NCBI GenBank assembly: GCA_013423325.1
Contig: BLJB01000003.1
Span: 310,001-374,000 of the forward strand
Length of the DNA: 64,000 bases
Origin: Usnea hakonensis
Lineage: Eukaryota > Ascomycota > Lecanoromycetes > Lecanorales > Parmeliaceae
Reading direction: 5' to 3'
Below are positions 23,677 through 35,981 of this stretch, one piece after another. How positions within the stretch are numbered: the first letter of the stretch is position 1; each line of letters opens with the position of its first letter. The notes below the pieces were generated by a model. It saw only the letters and a list, made by a program, of their open reading frames with translations, did no database searches and had not been told where the DNA came from. The translations under genes were made by a program, and so were the position numbers.

Positions 23677-26600
23677 TTTTGTCACGGTATCTATGCCCGA
23701 TTATAACATCAAAAACCTTGGTTCATCCAGGAAATCACTACATCAACCGGCAAAATCTCTGGCAATATTGATCCAGATACGCTGAGATAATGGGACATAA
23801 GACTCACTACCCACTCATTCATGCCTCGAAGGGTTATTGATCCTGACTACGCTGCAGGCAAACAAACGATAACATTTTCGACCCAACGGCTCCCGCTCGG
23901 CCAACTTCCCAATTGCAGACATCCGAATATCGCAGTGTTCCTTGGTGACGTGCACTCTACGCCATCATTTGCGCTAATACTAAATGTCCCTATCAACAGA
24001 TGTCTAGTCATCAAAACCCGACTCTAAGCCTTATAGCTCTTTAGAATACGCAACTACCTTTCTCCATCCGAGCCTGTGGTTCAGAGATGTGTGTCAGCAT
24101 AGGCGAAGGCGATCTGCGCCCTTTCGAGACGCATCCAAGCCTGGCGAGCTTGGGCTGTCCCTCCGACTGCACTCAGCAGGCCCTCAGCACCGAGATTTAC
24201 CCGGCTACTGTGGCTTCCTTATCGGAACAAATCAGTAAATCCTCTGGATATCCAGCGTATCTTGGATCCACCACACTTGCCTACACGTAATTCTCTATTA
24301 AAGAATCCCAAGGCTATGGCTAGCCGCAGGACTAGGGTCTTCGCGGCTGTTGACTCGACCCTCGGAAGCCAATGATTCACGGGATCAGTCAGAAAATATG
24401 AAAAACGCAACCACAGCTATAAACGCGAGGATCGCCTAGTACCAGACGAATTGCGAAAGATCGTACAGTACAGCACGAGACCGTTTTTCCCCCACGCTAG
24501 CAATCATATGTATTGCGGCCTTGGGCGCAAAACCCCCACATGACTTCATATGCATGTAAGATTTACTGAAATGGAAGGCTGTTCCGAGGATTGGGCCTCC
24601 TAAATTTGCTTTTTCACCGTTCAGCCAATGACAGAAAAGCACGTTGGTGTATCTACCATAAGCTACATATCGGTCATAATGACAAAGGCTTGCAGCGAAG
24701 ATATTCAGCATAATAGGCAACGCATCGCGATTGCCGTTGGAGAAATGGTCACTGATGTGCTAGTAGCCCCAGAGACAGCTTTGAGCGCACGCACTGCGCA
24801 ATGTTTCCTCTGACACGTGGTCGCAATAGTGTGGTTGTAATAAATCGGACTCGGCTAACTCGCTGTAGGGCACTCCTTGGCTGCAGGTGCCTGCATATCT
24901 ACGATCGCAGATGACGCTCTCCCTTCCTTGGGCACTTTCATCTTGCCCGTTCCCCGCTCGCTGTCCATGCCTTTATCACTCCACGCCCTAATTCTATTTA
25001 TTCAGATCGGCATCGACCCCTCCATCTTCCTCCTATCTCGGACTCATAGTCCTCTTTACCGTAAAGCCGTCGGCTGGAGCGCTCTCTATCTGCACCTCTG
25101 ATCTAAGTTTCTGCTCTATTCGTATGCGCATGATTTGGGGTCTATTTCGACCACACCTCTCGAATCATGTCGGACAAGGTCTTTCATCACATGCACGACT
25201 AAGGTGTCTCGGGCAGATTGCCCATCGAATCTGATTATATCCAACATTCGAGTCGACCTATTGGGCGCCCAAAATCCGGGAAAGCCACAGTCTCACTTCA
25301 ACCCCCCAAGGTCTTCTCGGCATCAAAAATGTCGGCCTTCCGCCACAGCCATACTCCGATATGTCGCTCCACGAATGGCGCAGATTTCCAAAATACGCGG
25401 ATTCAACCCATTGATGCCCACCCTTGTCCTCGGTTACGATGACCAGCATTAGTCGGGCGTCTTCTTCCGAAGAGCCCCAATCCCAGACACAGATTTTCGC
25501 AAAGGCAACAAGCTTCGAGGACTTTGAGCATCGGGTTCAAGATCCTTTCTGGCCAAATTTTCACAACGAGATGACTGGGGGCAATAGTGTACGGGTGGCT
25601 CAGGCCACAGTAGAATTATCAATATTGAAGTCGAAAATCTCCCCATAAATGGATCTTACTCGGTGATCCACACTCCGAACTCGGCGGGCGAAAGAGTTTC
25701 CCCCATACCACGCTAGTTCAGCTCTCGGGCCACTCAATTTGCGACTGCTTCCATGACAGCTGGAAGTCCTCTTCTCGAGCGTCTCTTACTAAGCCTGCGT
25801 TCGGCATATGCGAACTACGTATGCCAAGCCCTCGAGTCCGGGGGGAGACTTACCTTATGGGCGAGACCGCAGATGCGCACACCGTGAACATATAACGTAA
25901 TAGTAGAACAATTTTCTGTTAGGTTACCGTACAAAATTCTATGATATAGATATTACGTAGGACAGTGACACTCAAAGATTTGTTCAGCTACGATACAAAA
26001 AAGAAAAAACAACTACCAAGGTACAGTTCTACCATGGTGTCCTTACTGCTACTGTGACTGCACGGTGTGCGCATTTGACCAAATTGGCAGATCCTAATTG
26101 ATCCTTAGTCTTACCGCTGCACTCAGCCGCTTACTCGTTTTCACCCGGATAAAGCATCATTTCGTCTGAGCTTATACGAACGCCGGAAGGACTTACGAAT
26201 TGTGACCAGGAAGACTCTGGTCAATTGCTAAGGACTTGATGTCGGGCACTGTTTCTGCTACCGCAAGCCGAGACATCAACATTTCAGGATCCTAACCTGA
26301 ATGTCTCCTAAATGCATACATGGAACTCTCACCTCGTACTCCATAGTATATTATGGAGAGTCACGAGTTGAGAAATGTTCAGCATCATGGCTTTTTAGCA
26401 GGTCCCCTTGCTCACCAAACCATTCAGAGCTCGCCAGCACCTTTCTTAAAGTATCGACCTTTCTTAAAGTATCGATTCAGACCTGCATACCAGCATACCT
26501 GGGAGTACTTCTTCCAACAAGAGTTCCAACGTTTGAGGACTGTCAATTTTGTCGCAACGTTGAGTGAGGTAATCGAGGAACATGTGCCCCGGCGCTTGGT

Positions 26601-27499
26601 GTATGATCCGAGAGGGTAGATAAAGGGTTTGATGGGACTCCTCTGGATGGAAATTGGATGCTGGACGTCCGGATGAGAGATTTTTGTAGGCAAAATACCA
26701 AAAGTATTGGAAAGATGATGAGCCATGTCCTCGAGCAGCAACTGAAGATCAGTATTCAGAGGGTGGTATCACTGACGATTTTTTCCAGCCCCTAGCCTCC
26801 TCACTCGGTCATCCTGGAGGATCCTTAGCGTCCACGCCACCTTCCCACATCCCCAAACATAGGGGTGAAAACAAGGCTATGAAAAAACCGTAACACCCGA
26901 ATTCGAGTCCGACGTCTGCGGAAGTATTCTCTGCTTCCCTTGCAGTGCAAGATCGTTATGTTCCAGACGCTGGCCAAGACAGCTAGCTCCATTACAGGTC
27001 TTGACGGTGTAGAGCAAGCGCAAAGTCAATTTAACGCGCGGAACATTGGGTCCTCATGAATCATGATCAAGCCTTAGCTACTTCATCTGGCGAGTCGTTA
27101 CTCGTAAGGATGTGAAACACTGGCGTTCTCGGCAGACCACGGGATGCCGCATCATATTTCCCGATGCGCGTAAGAGAGTTTCATTACATACTAAGCTTTC
27201 AGCAAGCATGGTTCCTTTACTTTAGTAAGTCTGCATACTTTCACAGGTAGGGGATCTAAAAGCCTCGGTCATACATAAATGCTTGTAACGAGGCTATTTT
27301 CAAAACACACTAGAAGAGACCAATACCAATCGCTGACATTTGGAAAATTACAACAGGTCGTCTGAAACTCACTAGAATTACATTCCTTGGCGGACTCGTG
27401 GATTAAATCTTGCCGTCCACACTGAACCCTATTTCCATTCACCATCTCATTTCTCTTCTTTGATGCATGCTTCGTCTAATGCCTCTATCATAGTCGTCG
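23677..27499. other. Gene-poor interval of 3.8 kb
   Basis: No ORF on either strand shows a recognisable domain or consistent splice structure. An 18-bp perfect tandem duplication (CCTTTCTTAAAGTATCGA) sits at 26440-26475. Fragmented coding-like stretches at about 25135-25640 and 26300-26620 could be decayed genes or transposon relics, but I cannot assign them. The final ~100 bp are the upstream region of the acyltransferase gene. Confidence 0.45.
26440..26475. repeat. 18-bp perfect tandem duplication
   Basis: CCTTTCTTAAAGTATCGA occurs twice head to tail. Nothing indicates function. Confidence 0.85.
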
Positions 27500-29262
27500 A
27501 TGGATTATATCAAGCGTTCCCTTGCTTCTATTCTGCAGCGTCCTTCTACAGATCTCGACGCGGAAAGTTTGCTCAAGTCGGAGGATGGAGAGACCTCCTT
27601 CTCGAGCAATTACACTTTCCCAACAACAGCGAGCAGATCCATCAAGAAAGTTGTATTGGCACTCCTCCCCAACCCAGTACAGCGTCGCATCGCACCGCTT
27701 CAATATAAGTCACCGCGAATTCATCCTACCTCCTATCTCGATGGACTCCGAGGTATGTCGTATTGCCGAATTGGCGTGGCCTGAAAGGTCTTGGCGCATA
27801 GGGCTGAACCCCTGGATTTGACGCCCTGCCACTCTATTGGATAAGTCAAGATGCATACGATATGTGTTTGCCCGTTGACATCACGTGCTGAATTTATACA
27901 AAACATCATACTTAGGTCCATGCACCAAGAGTTGGGCTAACATCAAGTACAATAGGTATTGCATCTTTCATCGTCTTTGTTCACCACTTCACCAACTGGG
28001 TGAAACCTTATTTGGCCTACTATGGTGTTGATACCGAGACACGACCTTCCTCGCTCGTACAATTGCCTATCATCCGAGTCATTTTCTCTGGCCGACCCAT
28101 GGTTCATGTCTTTTTCGTCATATCCGGCTTCGTTCTTTCCCGGAAGCCTCTGCGACAAGCCCGTGCTCGCCAATTCGATGAGCTCCACAAGACACTCTCT
28201 TCATCGGTCTTCCGACGCGGTATACGTCTTTACCTACCAGCAGCTTTCTCGACATTCTTCGTTCTTCTGCTCATCCGCACTGGCTGGGCTCGGCAACCGG
28301 TCAACGGTGGCTTTCTTGCCCAAGTGAGAGACTGGATAAGTGCGATGTTCGACATGACAAAGCCGTGGCAATGGGATGTAATCCAAAACCTGCGGTACGA
28401 CATGCATACCTGGACGCTTCCTGTAGAGATGTCGATGTCGATGCTATTGTTCATTGCGATAACCGGTCTTTCAAGATGCAAAGTGTGGGTTAGGCTTGGC
28501 ATGATGCTGATGATCATGCTCTACTGTTTCCAATGTGGACGGTGGGCAGCCGTCGAGTTTATAGGTGGTGCCTTCATTGCTGAGGTCGACTTGATACAAG
28601 ATAAAGGCGCTAGTAGTGCAGGAAGCGTTCAACCAACAAGCCCAGAAGAACATGTTGGTGACGCGCAGCTCAATCCAGCTGGTCCGAATGGCACCTCTTC
28701 AATTGGGGGCTCCAAGCCCGCTGCCTGGCCTGGCCTGGCTTGGACCCTCTTCTGGTGGTTCCAACTCCTAATCGCACTATGGATATGCGGATGGCCAAAC
28801 CACGACGTAGAGAAGGCGCCCGATCTGGCCTGGCTCCTCCGGCACACGCCAGAACCATACTTTTCCCTCGGCGAAGAGCATTTCATCGACTGGAGAGCCA
28901 CACCGTGGTACATACTAGCGTCTCTCCAAATAGTCTTCGCATGCCAACAGCTACGCCCTCTACAAAATTTTTTGAACACGAGTCCAATTCAGTACTTGGC
29001 TTCGATCTCTTTCGCGCTTTATCTTATGCACGGGCCGCTGTTCGATAGCATTGGGAACAGGATCATGAGTCCGATTTTACATTCCGTGACCAACCTGAAC
29101 GAGGCCGGAGTTTGGGAACTATTCTTCGTTTGGATCGCCGGTATCATCGCATTGGGTATACCTTGTTTGTGGTCTGCCGATCTATTCTGGAGGTTTATAG
29201 ACAGGCCATGTGTTGATTTTGCAAGGAGGATGGAGAAATGGTGTATTGATCAGGCGCACTGA
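27500..29262 (+). CDS. Acyltransferase-3 family membrane protein
   Basis: Exon 1 is 27500-27752 and exon 2 is 27956-29262, with a 203-bp intron (donor GTATGT, branch GGGCTAAC, TAG acceptor), 519 residues. The first TM begins with the family signature YLDGLRG-IASFIVFVHHF, whose His is the proposed catalytic residue. FFVISGFVLSRKPL follows, and FRRGIRLYLPA and about ten TM segments are present. Acyltransferase-3 proteins (OafA/NodX relatives) O-acetylate sugars or small molecules at a membrane. Fungal members are common and mostly uncharacterised; some relatives are induced by surface contact. A hydrophilic Gly/Ser/Pro loop of about 50 residues lies in the middle (GASSAGSVQPTSPEEH). Substrate unknown. 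Confidence 0.9.
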
Positions 29263-30059
29263 GAAGGCCCAGGCGTTCTTAGGTATCGACATGGCCCAGG
29301 TGAGCTGTTGTTCCAAAAAAAAAAGGCTACAGTTATAGCTGTATGAGCACCGTGGTAGTGGGGACAGGACTACAAAAGCTAGAACTTGTCTTTCTTCAAA
29401 GGCTCCGCCTAAGCTGATCTCACATTTGAAATCAGAACTTATAACTTGACAAGCTTGAACTAGTTTAGTAAGGCTTAGGAATGGAAGGTATGATAATGTA
29501 CGTTGGAGAAAGTTGTTGCTGATAACAAGCGTAGAGGGAACCACATGGTCCCTTCGGAGTAATCCGAAAGAGAAGTCTTTGTCTTTTCATCTATGCAAAA
29601 TTTGAGGACTGCCAATAAGGTTGTAGTTCAAGTCTCCATAGTACTTTTGCTGTTCTTCGTCGCTCCAGTCTTCATCCTACTCACTCTCCTTCGGCCTCTT
29701 CTGCAGCGTCCTATAATTCTCGATTCTCGTTCTCGTCCCGCGCCAGAGCTGAAGCTTGGAAAAGAAGGTTTATTATGGTATGGGGGCTCATATATCAGAA
29801 AGAACATAAGCCTAGTCTTGGGCTATGCTGACTGTCTACCTAGCTAACAGATAGGTGGTGGTCCGAGTTGTGTCCTAAACGGAACATGCTCGGTGCGGCA
29901 ATCCCGACTCGCAATACCGTGTGAACGCATATCCATAGCCGCCGTGGGGAAGTTCCATAGGCACCGTATCTCGTCATTCTACTTGAATAACCTCACTCCA
30001 CCTGCGAAAGTCTCCCCCCCCCCGAGTCCGCCGCCGCCGCAACAGCCAACGAATCAAAC
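29263..30059. other. Intergenic, possible small ORF
   Basis: An 84-codon ORF at 29593-29847 (plus) encodes one strong hydrophobic segment (VSIVLLLFFVAPVFILLTLL) but has no relatives I recognise. The end of the interval has a C-run at about 30007-30017 just before the broken secreted-protein gene. Confidence 0.35.
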
Positions 30060-30656
30060 ATGCAATACATCCTCGCTCTCTCCGCCACCTTGGCTCTCAC
30101 CACCACCGCAACATCCATACCTATCCTCCCTCAATAAGCCCACATCAAGAACCCTGGCCCGCCTGGCCTCCAGACCCCCTGGGTCCACCCGATCGACGAA
30201 TCCGCCAGCATCGCCATCGAGTACTACGGCCGCCACGTCTGTAGCGCCGGAGACCTGTCGTGCGAAGAGCGCGTTGCGGACGGTCTGGACCAGGTTGTGC
30301 AAATTGTAGACAGGGAATTCGCCCAGGGGCGCGGGAAGGTAGATTCGTTTATGGGGGGAGCGGTGCTCTTGTGGTTTCGGCAGGAGACGTCGGTGCCGAA
30401 GGTCGTGGTGGAGGATTTGGTGGTGGTGGTGTCGAAGGGGCTGATGAGGAGGTATGGGGCGAGGGAGTTTGCGCGTGCGGGGGTAGTGAATTATGGGGTG
30501 TTGGCGGCTATATTTGGGTTGACGAGGTTCCGGGAATTGAGGATGGATAGTTGGGGGTCTAGGGTAGGAGGTCAGGGGGGTTTTATTGAATTCTTTTTTA
30601 ATGCTAATGGGCTAATGCAGATTTTCACAGATGAGTTCACAATTCCAGCCAAATAA
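30060..30656 (+). pseudogene. Secreted-protein gene broken by an in-frame TAA
   Basis: From ATG 30060 a typical signal peptide is encoded (MQYILALSATLALTTTATS). After 25 codons the frame meets TAA at 30135-30137. The same frame then stays open for 172 more codons to the stop at 30654-30656 and reads as ordinary protein: HIKNPGPPGLQTPWVHP, a CSAGDLSCEERV segment with two Cys, and a long helical region with IVDREFAQGRGKVDSFMGGAV. No GT lies between the start and the stop, so no intron can remove it. The gene is either nonsense-inactivated or decoded by readthrough. It looks like one of the small fungal secreted proteins; function unknown. The coding strand also changes from C-rich to G-rich at about 30300. 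Confidence 0.65.
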
Positions 30657-31534
30657 AGAGCAAGATTTTGTATTCAAGATCCGTTGGCTGGAGGATAGGT
30701 CAATTGTTGTTTGGGGACAAGACTCGCATGGGTGACGGAGATTCGCAGCCTCGTATGGAGCAAACTAGAAAGAGCAGTCGACTAAAGATAAGTAAAGAAC
30801 ATGGTAGCGCGCGTCACGCAAGATCGAGTGACCGAGTGCAGGGTGAAGAGGGCTCTGCGAGATGCATTTTCAGTGAAGAACAATCATACAGCGCGATGTG
30901 GAGCGGCATGAATCGGCTGAAATCAAGGTAGATAAGCATGCATGAGGTTGAGCGGCCATCATTTCCCTATGAACTCTAGTTCCATGCAAGCCATCTTTGT
31001 CAGAATAATCACAGTTGTCCAATCAGCCTCACGCTGCTGCCTAACCAACGCGGGAGACCTGGAGTGGCCGGCAGAGCTTGCCTTTTCCTTCTTTCATTTT
31101 TCTACGTCCTCTTGTGCGTATTAAGTAGGGCTGGGTTCATGCAATTCAGTCGCTCATCGAGACAAGGCGCTCGTCCACCAACAGCAATGCCTTGAAATTG
31201 AGCATTTCGAAATAGGATAGTTTGTTTATACCCTTTTCCACGATAAAACGCCAAGCAATTCGCAAGCTTTTTGCACCCGACAATACTGCGAGCGCTCAGT
31301 ACGAGCGTAGCGAGCAATAGCCTTGGGGGACGAGTATTCTTTCTCGGCATAAGGTCATATATGCGGGTGGGTGCTAGCCCGGTCTAGTTACGCAATAGAT
31401 AATATAATAGGGGTAATTACGGCCGAAGTGTACGATTTTACCATGTCTTTCTCTTCTTCATATCTGGTGAGCTTATCTTCTTGCGCACGTGCTTTGCCTT
31501 GCCTCTTCTTGATGCTAATTTGTGGCTCTGCCAA
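30657..31534. other. Intergenic, no gene seen
   Basis: Short ORFs on both strands (for example 31102-31350 minus) lack recognisable features. The last part is the upstream region of the CorA-type gene. Confidence 0.45.
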
Positions 31535-34289
31535 ATGTCTAACGAAGACTCAAATGTCACGGAAACAATCGAGCTGGTTGATTTACCCGCTCCCAATACA
31601 CAAGGCTACAGCTCCTCTAGAAATGCCCCGAACGACAGTGATGAAGCCCAGGATTTACAGCATATCAACTCGCAACATGATGAGCTTGAGCGGAAACTTC
31701 AGCCGAAGTGTCTAGACAACACTGATATTCAGGCATTTCTCCGTGACTACGCCCAATTCAAGGATCGCCCTGGTCTCGAAGTGTTCAAATACATGGTCGA
31801 GTTTGAACTGTTCCAGCCACCATTCACGTTCGAGTCCCCTTTATTCTCCATAGCGTCTTCCGGTCAGCGACAAGGACATGCGAGCGTCGACAAAAAGACA
31901 TCATTCTCCCACTTGGTAGACTCCTTGAGGACTGCGCTCAACGCCGGCGCTACCGAATGTGCGCGATTTTGGTAAGGCTTTCCAAAACCCTTCCTCGTGA
32001 ACCTGTCCATCTGACCCAAATACTGGAGCATTTTGTCTTCTGATAAATCTACTACCATCCAATCAGCACTGTTTCCGCTGAGTTCAAAGCTCCTCGCCAC
32101 GGTGAGTCAGCTTCACCGTAAATACAACGCACCCAAATTAGCCATTCTATACCTCGTCGATCAGCAATGGGGCCTCCCGAAAGATATACTGAAGAGCTAC
32201 ATGGAAGCTTCGAAAAAGGAGAAGGAAAAGTCGAGCCTGGAGCTACCATCAGAATGTCAATTCCCCCGTCCTACTTCCCTGTAAGACATGATAGTTTGGC
32301 TAACCCTGATTCGAAGCCTTCCCAAAAGCACCTTTCAATCTTGATGATGGGAGTAAAATTGTTTTGGAGCTCAAGTGGCTAGCATCTGCCCCTCAGTACC
32401 AAGGGCAGTTATATTCCTACATATGGCAGCCACATGCAGAAGCTCCCGAGGCTGTCAGTGCTCAGCTTTTCGTGTTTCGAAAAGATGAACAAGGATGCCG
32501 GAATATCCTCTTGCTTCTGAGCTCTATGGACCTATCAGATGAAATGCTCCGTAATTACCTGAACCTTAGGCGCGAAGCAATACGCACTCACTCTTCAAAT
32601 CCATCCAATGTGGAATCTCAGATATTTTGGGCTATATACACCGTTTATAGGCAGTTGGTAACAGGCTCAGCTACTTTCATTGAGAGCTCTCTGGAACAGA
32701 TCACCAGTCTTGCACGTTGTTTCCATCCGAGCTTCGTTTCTTGGAAATTCAGCTAACGGTCATATAGAGATACAATGGACGACAAAGCCCATCTAACGCG
32801 AAGCTCAACTATCTGATCCATCTCGAAGATTGCTGTAAAGTTTTATCGTCCGGACTGGCACATGCATCTTCGCTCCTGCGAGAGATATCCGTTGCAATAG
32901 CCTCGAATCATACACGAATTGATACAGAGTTACAAGCATGGCCTGAGAAAACCCTTCAGGATATTGAATTTCTTGAGAACAAATTGGGAGAGGTTCAAAG
33001 GCAGCTACTGGAAATTCGAGAGATGGTATTGACTTCGTGCCCATGTAATCACTGAGTTGATTGCTTACGACTGGCACTCAAGATCAAAGAACAGTTAGAA
33101 CTGCGCAACGGCCGACGCACAAGTCTGTTAACGCTACTCGCCGCTATCTACATTCCATTCTCGTTCATGTCGGTTAGTACGCAAACTTAACGGATCATTG
33201 AAAAGTCGCTAAGTGCAATCATAGTCGCTCTTCGGTATGAACCTCAGCGACCCCATTTGGGGCCCGATCATTCCAGCCGCAACACGCAGCGATAGCCCAA
33301 CAAATTCTACCAGCAATACGACCAACTCAACCGGATTCTCGCAGAACCAGACGAATGCCATTATCGGCGAGATAGCCTCATCGGGCGGCTATCTATGGAG
33401 TTTCAAACTATATTGGATCATATCTGCTTCTGTGACCCTTGCGACCATCTTACTTCCTCTTGTCGCTGGACCCATTTTCCGTTCGACCGTAAGGGCTTTC
33501 TATCGCAACAGGACCTATCTACGTCCGCTGGTTGCTATAACAGGTCTAGGGGGATTTACGTATATCGATGTGGCATTAAACGGATACGTCTACACCATCG
33601 TTTTCGGCACTACGCTCGGTGCCATCGCTCTATTCATGCTGTGCCGTGCCTCAAGGAGCGGGAAGAATCAAGTGATCTGGTGCGGCTATTCAATTACCTT
33701 TGCTGCGTCCTTTACAATAGATCAGCTGGTCGATACTGGACCGGTTGGGATCTCCGGCTACGTGTCATTGGGCTATCTACTCGTGGCCTCGTTGCGCCCC
33801 GAGATTAGAAAACCTCTACAATTTATCACGAGACACTATGTCCAAGCGCGAGACAAATGGCTAGACTACTTTCACACCAAAATCAAACGCTGGACCTGGC
33901 AAGTGGTGGTTGTTGTCATCTACTACAGCTTTACAGCTTGTGTATTGCGTTTCGTGCCATTTTATGGCTTGATGCCCATATTCAGCATACCACTCGGTGT
34001 TCTGTCAATTAATCGATCAATTCGTAGCTGTTTTGCTCAGAAGCACGTGTATCATTGGATACTCTACACACTCATCTTTGGAGTTTCTCTCACAATAGAC
34101 CTGGCTGCTCCAATTTATGGCTTCACTTGCTTCCTTCCGATGAGTTACTTGTTCGGGTTCTACATCTACCATGATCATGTCCTATTCTTTCGAAAACAAC
34201 TGCAGCGTCTAAGGCAATCTTACCCACAATTCTGGATTACTGGAGCGGATCCGAGAGTGGACGGCTTTATGCAAGACTCTGCCGCTTAG
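31535..34289 (+). CDS. CorA-type metal transporter-like protein with extra membrane domain
   Basis: An in-phase model is 31535-31971, 32067-32101, 32165-32280, 32370-32657, 32768-33025, 33083-33172 and 33225-34289 (762 residues). The N-terminal half is cytosolic with long helices. A CorA-like stalk helix (about HLEDCCKVL to EIREM) leads into TM1 (LLTLLAAIYIPFSFMS) and the diagnostic SLFGMNLSDP loop, i.e. the GMN motif of Mg2+ channels. CorA normally ends one TM later. Here a Ser/Thr/Asn-rich loop and about eight TM segments follow. The donor and acceptor choices at 32281-32369 and 32658-32767 keep the frame but skip stretches that look coding (around PKAPFNLDDGSKIV and GSATFIESSLEQI); joining those instead breaks phase twice. 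Metal specificity is not predictable. Confidence 0.7.
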
Positions 34290-35981
34290 CAGTTACTGGC
34301 CGATACTTCCAGATCAATGTATATTCTGAGTGCGGTATAATAACAGTCTGAAATAACAAGCACTTTACCCTTCGCTAGGCATAAGGCATTCTGGAGTATA
34401 GACTAATTTAGTGTCGGCCTTCCATTCTTCTTCCTACGTCGAAGGTCAGAATGCAAACTGCTATGGACAAAAGGTCAATTCTCACGCTCTCCACTCGTAG
34501 TACCCCGGTACGGAGTCCTCGCCAACATCATCTGCATGCATGTCCAGCATAGTAGACTATAATTAGACTCCGTCTTTGAAGAGCATGTGGATTCATGAAG
34601 GATGCGAGCTTAAGGTTAAGTAAAGCACCTGGATCTTCGCTCGGAATAGCGTACGTATGCGCCGAGCTCCACCAGCAACTGAACAATCTTTGGCAAATGG
34701 AATTCAACGGCAAATATCAAGAAGACTGAGATTGGGAAGACGCGGTCGCGGCATATCTGAGCTGAAGACCTTTTGTCCGCCTCGGGAAAACATCCTCCAG
34801 AGGAGCTTTTCGACTAACGCAGCAATATCGTGCAGCTCAACCCATCAAACTGTGGAGACCCAACCAAGTCTACACTGGCCAGAGAGCCGTGCAACAAACA
34901 AGTACAACAATGAAAGCCAAGATATAATTCGGAATTATTCAAATCGCTGGCACGCTTCTACGGAGGCATACGCCTCCTTCTTTTCTTTGTCGACGTCAGC
35001 CCAGGGTATGCCAATACGTAGAGCGAGGCAGAGAGGACTAAAGATGCAATGTGATACGAAAGAAGGACCAATAGCCACACGTATATATGGTGGATTGAAC
35101 TCCAACCCAGCAGTCGAAGGGGTGCGCGAAACGGCTGTTAGCGATCTCCATATATTATCGGGTTGAAAAGTGCCTCTTTGACTGCCATCCCTTCATAGAT
35201 CCAACCTTCCAAGCCCATCGAAATATCCATCAACGTGCCACGCTCGCTCGCAGACCAGTAAGGGGAGAAGCCTGTAAATCTAAAGTCAGGCTTGACGCTA
35301 ATATCCACCAAAAGACCTCACAGTAGGACCCACAACAAGCCAACCGCCTACGCAAAAGTGAAGGGCAAGATGATATGTAGCAAACCAAAAATCCAGCCTC
35401 TATCAACACTAGGATGTCAAGCCAGTCCACATCCAATGGCAAGAAAGAGAGATCGCCGGCAAAGCACCATCTCACCCTCGGCCCCAAATTCCTTTCCAAC
35501 GCACATTCCCTCCAACCCGCTCTCATACCCTTTCCTCCCTCCTTCTCAGCCACTTCCTCCCCATTCCCTTCCCACTTGCCACACTCCCTTCCCTACAAAT
35601 CTTCCGTGTACCAGACCTCCATAGCATTGAGACTTTTCGTCCAGTAAGTGCTCGCGAGGTTGGGCTGAGCGCTCGCATCGCATACAGTGATCTTCGTTAA
35701 GAATAGCAGTTTGTGAAAAACGGGTATGGGTATCTCCTTAGCTCGGGGGCCAGTATTCTCGTTTCGATTTCTGATGATGATGTAGGTTGTGTAATTGTTC
35801 AATTGCCTTCGCTTAGTACGTCCCATCCATCCGCGAGCACGGCAAATTTAATGCAACGCGTTTACGTGGCCACGGTTTGGGACGGCGGGGTGAGGAATGA
35901 GCTTCGCGTACCCGCTTCTCGGACACGCACAAGATCTCTATATCCATCCGCTCAAACACCAGCTCTTCATTACACCCCCCT
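34290..35981. other. Gene-poor interval
   Basis: Candidate ORFs (34657-35166 plus; 35230-35553 and 35593-35826 minus) overlap others and show no domain. A decayed minus-strand gene around 35280-35826 is possible, but I cannot support it. Strong C/G strand asymmetry begins at about 35,440 and continues into the LYR gene. Confidence 0.4.

Noticed and set aside
34657..35166. 169-codon plus-strand ORF
   Set aside because: Starts in apparent intergenic sequence, no motifs, no codon bias.
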